A model generated the notes under the pieces. It saw only the letters and a program-made list of their open reading frames with translations, was not told where the DNA came from and ran no database searches. A stretch of DNA of 64,000 bases, taken from NCBI RefSeq assembly GCF_032335695.1, contig NZ_JACTOJ010000004.1:211260-275259 (forward strand), written 5' to 3'. Positions 54,541-61,500 of the stretch are shown here, piece after piece (the first letter of the stretch is position 1; each line of letters starts with the position of its first letter). A program made the translations under genes and the position numbers. The DNA is from JACTOJ01 sp032335695. GTDB taxonomy: Bacteria; Bacillota; Clostridia; Clostridiales; Clostridiaceae.

Positions 54541-54561
54541 GCATCATAGCTGTTTTTCTTG
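54541..54561. repeat. Recurrent Rhs junction sequence, copy B
   Basis: Second copy of the 21-bp junction (see 52010-52030). Here it marks the fusion point between the Rhs core and the DUF960 gene. Confidence 0.7.
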
Positions 54562-54741
54562 AAAATGTATAATCTTTTGCTTTTTAACTCCATCTTGAGT
54601 AATCTCAGATAATTCAAATACTTGTAAATAGTCTTTTTCTTTCACCTCCATAATTTCTATTGTATACCATAGAAAATTTTGTAGGAACTCTGGAACTGCT
54701 TCTGTAATGCCCTTTGTCACATATTTAATACCTTTAAACAT
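54544..54741 (-). pseudogene. DUF960 gene, 3' end replaced by Rhs DNA (copy 1)
   Basis: 65 codons: MFKGIKYVTKGITEAVPEFL, then WYTIEIMEVKEKDYLQVFEL and KKQKIIHFQEK, the N-terminal two thirds of a DUF960 protein. At CAAGAAAA the natural continuation (LEFKEEF..., kept at 49399-49615) is replaced by Rhs sequence, giving QL-stop. GGTGGATAATATTT precedes the ATG. It is nearly identical to 57292-57489, so the two arose by duplication after the fusion. Confidence 0.78.
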
Positions 54742-54795
54742 AAATATTATCCACCTTTCAAAGTATGGGAAAACCCCATATTTTTTTTATTTATT

Positions 54796-55318
54796 TTATA
54801 CAACACCTTTTTCTTTTAGGCTGATATACCTATCATCACCAATAATAATATGGTCTAGTAAATCAATGCCCAATAGCTTTCCACATTCTTTTATTCTGTT
54901 TGTAATATTAATATCCTCTGAGGAAGGAGAAGGTCTCCGCTTGGATGATTATGGCTTACTATGATGGAAGCTGCATTAGGATTACTGGCTTGAATAGCTC
55001 CCTCGGATGCACTAAAGAACTGTTAAGCGTGCCTACGCTAACAACGTTAATTGTTGTTGGCTGATTCTTTGTATCTAAGGAGCATACTATAAGCTGTTCC
55101 CTGTCAGAGCCTTCTAAAAACTCCTTAACAAGCTCATATGCATCATTAGGTGAATTTACCCTTCGGTTTCTATAGCATATGCTTGATTCCTTAATCATTT
55201 TTATGGATACTATATCAACTCTTTTACTACTTAGATTTTTAGAAACATTATTGATTCTATGCTCCTTAGAAGCACTGTTTTTACCTTCTTTTTTAGTACT
55301 ATAATCATATTTAATCAT
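54796..55318 (-). pseudogene. RadC-like JAB protein, frameshifted
   Basis: It starts MIKYDYSTKKEGKNSASKEH and is intact to ELFKPVIL. There a 4-base deletion (GCATT-AGG instead of GCATTGCTTAAG) shifts the frame, ending in MQLPS-stop. A further single-base deletion follows the JAMM region (SHNHPSGD is still readable). The rest of the C-terminus (RYISLKEKGVV) is present to 54796. The gene is dead but recent in origin. Confidence 0.82.
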
Positions 55319-55386
55319 TTCTATTCCTCCATGTTTTGATTTTTATACTTGTATAACTAAAATTTTCAACATATTTATTTAATAAC

Positions 55387-55437
55387 AACTAAAAATCCCA
55401 TCACAAAGCATATGATGGGATTTTTAGTTAATTTTTT
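55387..55437. terminator. Bidirectional terminator after tip-5 immunity gene
   Basis: AACTAAAAATCCCATCA pairs with TGATGGGATTTTTAGTT, followed by AATTTTTTA on the plus strand and an A/T mirror on the other side. It lies 13 bp after the immunity gene. Confidence 0.85.
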
Positions 55438-55449
55438 ATATTAAATTTA

Positions 55450-55833
55450 CTACAATCTATTATTTTTATTGTCATAATAAATTATCCTATGAATTGTTAA
55501 TAATGTAGCCGTACCTACGAACGGAATAAGTATTATTATACCCATGGTAACTCTATATTTATTATATATATATGGGTATTTGCTTTCAATTATACCAGCT
55601 ATTATAGTAAGATATATACTTAATGCAAAACATGAAAATCCTGATAAAGCAAGTTTATATCCCTTTTTAGGCAATCCACCATATCTTTTAAATACCCATA
55701 TAAAAGCTAGCGGCACTAATCCAATAACTATATAATTAAGTATATCTGGTATTATATTCCCAAACATTGAGTATAAAATAACTCCAGTAATAAATAATAC
55801 TGTTATAACTGTATTTTTTTTATGAACTCTCAT
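55450..55833 (-). CDS. Membrane immunity protein for Rhs tip 5
   Basis: 127 residues with four hydrophobic helices (VITVLFITGVILYSMF, ILNYIVIGLVPLAFIWVF, LSGFSCFALSIYLTIIAGI, TMGIIILIPFVGTATLLTI), preceded by TAGGAGGCAAATAT. It lies 17 bp after the tip-5 stop codon. A membrane immunity protein next to a tip with a hydrophobic end points to a membrane-damaging toxin. No named family recognised. Confidence 0.75.
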   Translation of the reverse strand: MRVHKKNTVITVLFITGVILYSMFGNIIPDILNYIVIGLVPLAFIWVFKRYGGLPKKGYKLALSGFSCFALSIYLTIIAGIIESKYPYIYNKYRVTMGIIILIPFVGTATLLTIHRIIYYDNKNNRL

Positions 55834-55850
55834 ATATTTGCCTCCTAATT

Positions 55851-57206
55851 TTATTTACCAAATATTAGCTTTTTTATCTCGCCAGCTATTGAGCCTACAG
55901 CCCATGATGTCCCTATGGCAAGTCCTCCAGCGATTAATATTGGTGTTTCTTCTGGTATAAATGCAATTGCAGCTGCTCCTCCAAAGATTGAAATTGTATC
56001 TATCCCATCTGCTGTATATACTGTGACCATACCAGAATTTTTATAATCAGAATAATTTTTATGTAAAGATTGAAGATAGACTATTGTTGTTATTATTCCG
56101 ATACGGCTACCATAACTTGCTAGTGGTCCTCTCATTCCATTTATAGGCACAGGTACTGTCTTTTGACTATTGAATTCGCTTCTCAGCACTTGTCTTCTTG
56201 TAGAATGACTAACTCCATTGCTTTTTGCTTTTTCATTCCACTGAGTCCATGTAGTTGTAAGTGGAACATTTGTGTGTATTATTTTTCCTACGACAGTATC
56301 TCCACTACCTGATTTATAATCATTTTGGCTAGGTCCAGAATAAGCTCCTGTTGCGGCTGCTGATACAGCAATTCCACTTCCACTGCCAGCACATTCATCT
56401 GGTTCTGAACCAACCATTCTAAAGCCATCAGGATCTTTTCCACTTGCAGGATTGTTTTTACAATAATCAAACAGATTATGTCCAAGTAACTCCCCAACAC
56501 TTCCTGCTATAGCATCCGCATTTATAAACCTTCCCCAATCAGGATTGTAGTATCTACTCTGCAAATAGTATAAGCCTGTCTCTGTATCATATCTATAGCC
56601 TCTGTACCTATATGGATTCTTCACTCCTACTGAATCCTTAAGGCTTCCATCTATGGATACTAATTTTCCCCAAGTATCGTAAGTGTAGCTTACTACCTGT
56701 GCTCCTGTCTTATCAAATAGTCCAATTATGTCACTTTGTCCATTTCTTATATAGTAGTATTCTACACCATTTAGATTCATAGATACAAGACTTCCATGAC
56801 TGTCATAAGTATAATATATTTTATCCGTACCGTTGTCTTCATAAGTTACATCGCTGCCAACTAAGTGGTAGTTTGTGGTTACTCCATTTACTGTCTTTTG
56901 AGTTCTTATGCCACTGTCATCATACTTATAGCTTGCAGTTAAGCCATTGCCTGTGATGCCTGATAGTTGTCTTCCCTGCTCCCAGCTGTAGCTGTAGCCT
57001 GCATAGGTTAACGGATTTCCGATAGCGTCATAGGTTATTGCCTTTCCATCATAGGCTGTAAGCTCATCCTTCCAGTTGCTGTTTCCATAAGTATAGCTGT
57101 GAGTGGCTGTGGCTGTTCCTAAGCTTCCTGTGGTATAAGCATACTCGGTCTTTGTCTGTATATTTCCACCTGCATCATAACTGTAGGTTATGCTCTTATT
57201 CACCAC
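55851..57206 (-). CDS. Orphan Rhs core with C-terminal tip 5
   Basis: 451 residues from the same GTG as the copy at 54458 (VNKSITYSYDAGG), with the same TAG closing the frame upstream. The Rhs core is almost identical in DNA to 54001-54458 and 59460-59920. The tip starts after LFDYCKNNPASGKDPDG and includes a Ser/Gly-rich linker, a charged middle (TQWNEKAKSNGVSHSTRRQ) and a hydrophobic end (ISIFGGAAAIAFIPEETPIL and ILIAGGLAIGTSWAVGSIAG). It looks membrane-active. It has no ribosome site and is probably silent unless transcribed through and recombined. Confidence 0.82.
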   Translation of the reverse strand: MVNKSITYSYDAGGNIQTKTEYAYTTGSLGTATATHSYTYGNSNWKDELTAYDGKAITYDAIGNPLTYAGYSYSWEQGRQLSGITGNGLTASYKYDDSGIRTQKTVNGVTTNYHLVGSDVTYEDNGTDKIYYTYDSHGSLVSMNLNGVEYYYIRNGQSDIIGLFDKTGAQVVSYTYDTWGKLVSIDGSLKDSVGVKNPYRYRGYRYDTETGLYYLQSRYYNPDWGRFINADAIAGSVGELLGHNLFDYCKNNPASGKDPDGFRMVGSEPDECAGSGSGIAVSAAATGAYSGPSQNDYKSGSGDTVVGKIIHTNVPLTTTWTQWNEKAKSNGVSHSTRRQVLRSEFNSQKTVPVPINGMRGPLASYGSRIGIITTIVYLQSLHKNYSDYKNSGMVTVYTADGIDTISIFGGAAAIAFIPEETPILIAGGLAIGTSWAVGSIAGEIKKLIFGK

Positions 57207-57288
57207 TCCATTGTCTTCCCTTATAAGCTAGTTGTAACTGTAGCCTATGGTTTTGCCGTTTTGAACTATGCTTACTATATTTCCATTG

Positions 57289-57309
57289 GCATCATAGCTG
57301 TTTTTCTTG
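57289..57309. repeat. Recurrent Rhs junction sequence, copy C
   Basis: Third copy of the 21-bp junction, again exactly at the Rhs/DUF960 fusion. The 2748-bp spacing to copy B is the size of the tandemly duplicated unit. Confidence 0.7.
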
Positions 57310-57489
57310 AAAATGTATAATCTTTTGCTTTTTAATTCCGTCTTGAGTAATCCCAGGTAACTCAAATACTTGTAAATAATCTTTTTCTTTCACCTCCATA
57401 ATTTCTATTGTATACCACAGAAAATTTTGCAAGAACTCTGGAACTGCTTCCGTAATACCATTTGTCACATATTTAATACCTTTAAACAT
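57292..57489 (-). pseudogene. DUF960 gene, 3' end replaced by Rhs DNA (copy 2)
   Basis: 65 codons, MFKGIKYVTNGITEAVPEFL onward, differing from 54544-54741 by only a few substitutions (K/N at residue 10, LSEITQDGVK against LPGITQDGIK). Same fusion point and same QL-stop end. The shared scar shows that one fused unit was duplicated and then given different Rhs tips. Confidence 0.78.
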
Positions 57490-57543
57490 AAATATTAGCC
57501 ACCTTTCAAAGTATGGGAAAACCCCATATTTTTTTTATTTATT

Positions 57544-58011
57544 TTATACAACACCTTTTTCTTTTAGGCTTATATACCTATCATCACCAATGATAATGTG
57601 GTCTAGTAAATCAATGCCTAATAGCTTTCCGCATTCTTTTATTCTGTTTGTAATATTAATATCCTCTGAAGAAGTGGAATGGTCTCCGCTTGGATTGAAA
57701 TGGCTTACTATGATGGAAGCTGCATCGCTTAAGATTACTGGCTTGAATAGCTCCCTTGGATGAACTAAAGAACTATTAAAAGTGCCTATGCTGACAACAT
57801 TAATTGTGGTTGGCTGATTCTTTGTATCCAAGGAACATACTATAAGCTGTTCCCTGTCAGTGCCTTCTAAAAACTCCTTCACAAGCTCATATGCATCATT
57901 AGGTGAATTTACCCTTCGGTTTCTATAGAGTATGCTTGATTCCTTAATCATTTTGATTTTTATATTTCCCGTAATTATAATCTCTCCTATAATATCCTCA
58001 ATTAATGACAA
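57544..58011 (-). CDS. RadC-like JAB protein with altered metal site
   Basis: 155 residues from a TTG, or shorter from the ATG at MIKESSILYRNRRV (~57951). The C-terminus is complete (KLLGIDLLDHIIIGDDRYIS). The N-terminus (EDIIGEIIITGNIKIK) differs from the other copies, which have a basic KYDYSTKKE start, so this end was also exchanged. The JAMM motif reads SHFNPSGDHS: the second metal-binding His is Asn (codon AAT instead of CAT). The fold may persist but metal binding is doubtful. Mobile-element RadC proteins of this length lack the HhH domain of chromosomal RadC. Confidence 0.78.
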   Translation of the reverse strand: MSLIEDIIGEIIITGNIKIKMIKESSILYRNRRVNSPNDAYELVKEFLEGTDREQLIVCSLDTKNQPTTINVVSIGTFNSSLVHPRELFKPVILSDAASIIVSHFNPSGDHSTSSEDINITNRIKECGKLLGIDLLDHIIIGDDRYISLKEKGVV

Positions 58012-58012
58012 T

Positions 58013-58055
58013 AAAAAATTCCACCATATTTTGAGCGTGGTGGAATCTATTTTTT
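58013..58055. terminator. Terminator after the full-length Rhs module
   Basis: ATTCCACCA / TGGTGGAAT with an 11-base loop; the minus strand continues TTTTTTATTG and the plus strand CTATTTTTTTATTTT. It would end transcripts from the Rhs gene and its immunity gene before the silent tips. Confidence 0.85.
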
Positions 58056-58234
58056 TATTTTACTACCTAATTCTAATTATGCAGTAAATTTCTTTTATTA
58101 GTAATTACTTAAATTACTAAATTCTCTAAATAATACTTTTTATTAATTTTTTAGTTAGCTACAATATACTTTTCAGTAATTTTTATAACCTTAAGCTTTG
58201 TTTTTATATTCTTGACTTTAATAAATATTTATAT

Positions 58235-58522
58235 TCAAGAATCAGTTCTGTTTTTAAAGTAATTAGTTACATAGGCACATACATTAAATAATAATATAAA
58301 TGTTGTCATAATAAGTGGTATATTTATAATATTGTATGTATCATCTTTCGTTACAATTATCAAAGAATAAACATTATTTTTAATATCTTCTATTCCGCTA
58401 GAATTCGAAACGAAAATAATAACACTATTAAATTTATACAAAAAATCTGCACATGAACTTAAAAGAGCAAAGGAAAATATTATGTTTATACCTAATATGG
58501 ATTTAATTTGTATCTTTTTCAT
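58235..58522 (-). CDS. Membrane immunity protein for full-length Rhs (tip 1)
   Basis: 95 residues, preceded by AAGGGAGTGGATGT. There is an N-terminal hydrophobic helix (SILGINIIFSFALLSSCADF) with a lipobox-like LSSC at ~26-29, and a second helix near the C-terminus (LIMTTFILLFNVCAYVTNYF). It lies 59 bp downstream of the Rhs stop codon, the standard immunity position. Either a two-helix membrane protein or a lipoprotein is possible. The family is not recognised. Confidence 0.68.
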   Translation of the reverse strand: MKKIQIKSILGINIIFSFALLSSCADFLYKFNSVIIFVSNSSGIEDIKNNVYSLIIVTKDDTYNIINIPLIMTTFILLFNVCAYVTNYFKNRTDS

Positions 58523-58581
58523 ACATCCACTCCCTTAATATTACTTTTTCATTTTCAACTTTATAAGTAAAAATCAAGTTA

Positions 58582-61500
58582 TTAATAAGTACCAACTATA
58601 TAGTAATTCCCAGTATAGTCAAAACCATTATCGCCAGCATTATCTATATGGGTTTCTGTTAAACAAATTAGTTGTGAATTGGCACTATTAATTTGGTTAA
58701 TAGTTTTAAAGAACATAGATTTGTTAGCTTGGTCAACTAGCGTCATCTCTGCACCGAAAAGTGTAAAAATATAATTACTATGTGATATTTCTTTTGTAAT
58801 AAGTCCCTTACTCTTATCAAGGATAGCTCCTATAATAGCATCCTTGCCATTATCATAGCTAGCACCAGCATTTAATTTATAAAGATATAATTCAGCAGCT
58901 GACTTGCTATCAAAGTACATTTTTGTTTCGGACTTACTAACTCCATAACCATAATTGGTCACTATCTTTCTACCTACAAAAACAGGTTTATCATCAATTT
59001 TAGTTTCCTTTGATCCGCCATTATTATCTTTTTGTGCCGCTGCTATCCTCGCCTGCTGAGCCGCCCAATTATTATAATTATATACCCCAACGCTACTATC
59101 TGGGTCCATAACCATTCTGAATCCATCTGCATCATATCCATTCACAGGACTATTTTTACAATAAGCAAACAGATTATGTCCTAGTAACTCTCCTAAGCTT
59201 CCTGCTATAGCATCCGCATTTATAAATCTTCCCCAATCAGGATTGTAATATCTTGATTGCAAGTAGTACAAACCAGTCTCTGTATCATATCTATATCCCC
59301 TGTACCTATATGGATTCTTCACTCCTACTGTATCCTTAAGACTTCCATCTATGGACACTAGCTTTCCCCATGTATCATAGGTATAGCTTACTACCTGTGC
59401 TCCTGTCTTATCAAATAGTCCAATTATGTCACTTTGTCCATTTCTTATATAGTAGTATTCTACACCATTTAGGTTCATGGATACAAGCTTTCCTGCACTG
59501 TCATAAGTATAATATATTTTATCCGTACCGTTGTCTTCATAAGTTACATCGCTGCCAACTAAGTGGTAGTTTGTGGTTACTCCATTTACTGTCTTTTGAG
59601 TTCTTATGCCACTGTCATCATACTTATAGCTTGCAGTTAAGCCATTGCCTGTGATGCCTGATAGTTGTCTTCCCTGCTCCCAGCTGTAGCTGTAGCCTGC
59701 ATAGGTTAACGGATTTCCGATAGCGTCATAGGTTATTGCCTTTCCATCATAGGCTGTAAGCTCATCCTTCCAGTTGCTGTTTCCATAAGTATAGCTGTGA
59801 GTGGCTGTGGCTGTTCCTAAGCTTCCTGTGGTATAAGCATACTCGGTCTTTGTCTGTATATTTCCACCTGCATCGTAGCTGTAGGTTATGCTCTTATTCA
59901 GCACTCCATTGTCTTCTCTTATAAGCTCGTTTAGCTCGTTGTAGCTGTAGCTTATGGTTTTGCCGTTTTGAACTATGCTTACTATATTTCCATTGGCATC
60001 ATAGTCATAGTCTAGGCTGCTTCCATTATTGGTTATAGTCTTTAATTTTGTGGAACTAGAGCCTGCTGCTCCAGCTTTGTATGCATAGCCCACATTATAG
60101 CTTGTTTGGCCTGTGCTTATGCTGCTATTTGAGATTCTTCCTATGCTGTCATAGGTTTTTAAAACCTTTGCCCCTGAATTCATATCAACTTCTGTTAATC
60201 TATTATCCTTATCAAAGGCATATTTTGTAACATAGTTTATATTTTTAATCTTATCTATTACACTATTTGTATTATTATTGTTATCATACCCATAGGTTAG
60301 GGAATCTCCTTCTCCATCATTTACTTCTGTAAGTCTATCTGCATTGTCATACACATATCTATACTTCTTTCCATTAGCCAAATCTTCCTTGTAGCCTAGA
60401 TTTCCTGCGCTGTCATAGCTATAGGTATATCGTGTAGCTCCGTTATAGCCTCTTGCTATTACTCTATCTAAATCATCATATTGGTTATTAATGCTCTGTC
60501 CATTTCCATAGCTGGAACTTAATAGCTTTCCTGTTCTGTCCTCGTAGCTGTTTGTTATAAGATTTTGATTTCCTACGGAAACTCCTGTATTATTCCCTAA
60601 GGAGTCATAGGCAAAATTATAGGAAAAGCCGTTATGTCCTATGCTGTCTATCTTATCATCCTTGTAGCTGTATTGGTTAGAAACTGCTACTCCATCTGCT
60701 GTTTTAGAGGTACCTATTAACCTATCCATTCCATCATAGGTATAAGTGGTTGTCTTCCCCTTTGGATCTGTCTCGGTATTCAGTGTGCCTTTGTTTTCAT
60801 CATAACCATAATTTATAGTATTTCCTAAGCTGTCTGTCATAGAGCTTATATAGTTTCCGCTGGCAGTATAGCTGGCAGAGGCTTGTATAAATAAGCTGCT
60901 GTCTCCTACCTTTGAGGTCAGAGGATTTCCATATTTGTCATAGGTAAAGGAGTATACTACATTTTGCGCAGAAGTTGCTGTTATAAGATTATGATTTCCA
61001 TCATAGGTATACTTAAATTCATTTCCTTTTGCATCTGTAGCTTTTATAAGATTATTATTAGTGTCATAATCAAATTTTGAGTTTTGCTTTGCTAAATCTA
61101 CCGTAGATATTACATTTCCTTTAGCGTCATACTGATAGCTTTGACTAAAGTTTTCTTTATATAGCTGTATTCCATCAAAATATGCACTATTAGCATTGTT
61201 ATAATATATAACATAAACCTTTACGCTGGTATAGGCTGCTTTTGCTACTACAGCCTTTGATGCATACTGCCAATCGGAGCAATCCTCATTAAAGGGCACT
61301 ACATCGAATTGAACAGGAGTACCTTGATTCAAAAAGGCTATATGTACAGCAAAATATCTATTTTTTTCGTTGCTTAACGGTACAGATTCACCCTTTGCCC
61401 AGCCGCTTAACACATATGAATCTCCTGCATTTCCTTTAATGTCTATGCTTTGAGCTATTCTCTTTGAAGTAACTGCATCTCCAACTATTCTAAATACACT

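Noticed and set aside
47052..58011. RadC copies as the housekeeping DNA-repair gene
   Set aside because: They lack the N-terminal helix-hairpin-helix domain, are present in four decayed copies and match the short mobile-element type.
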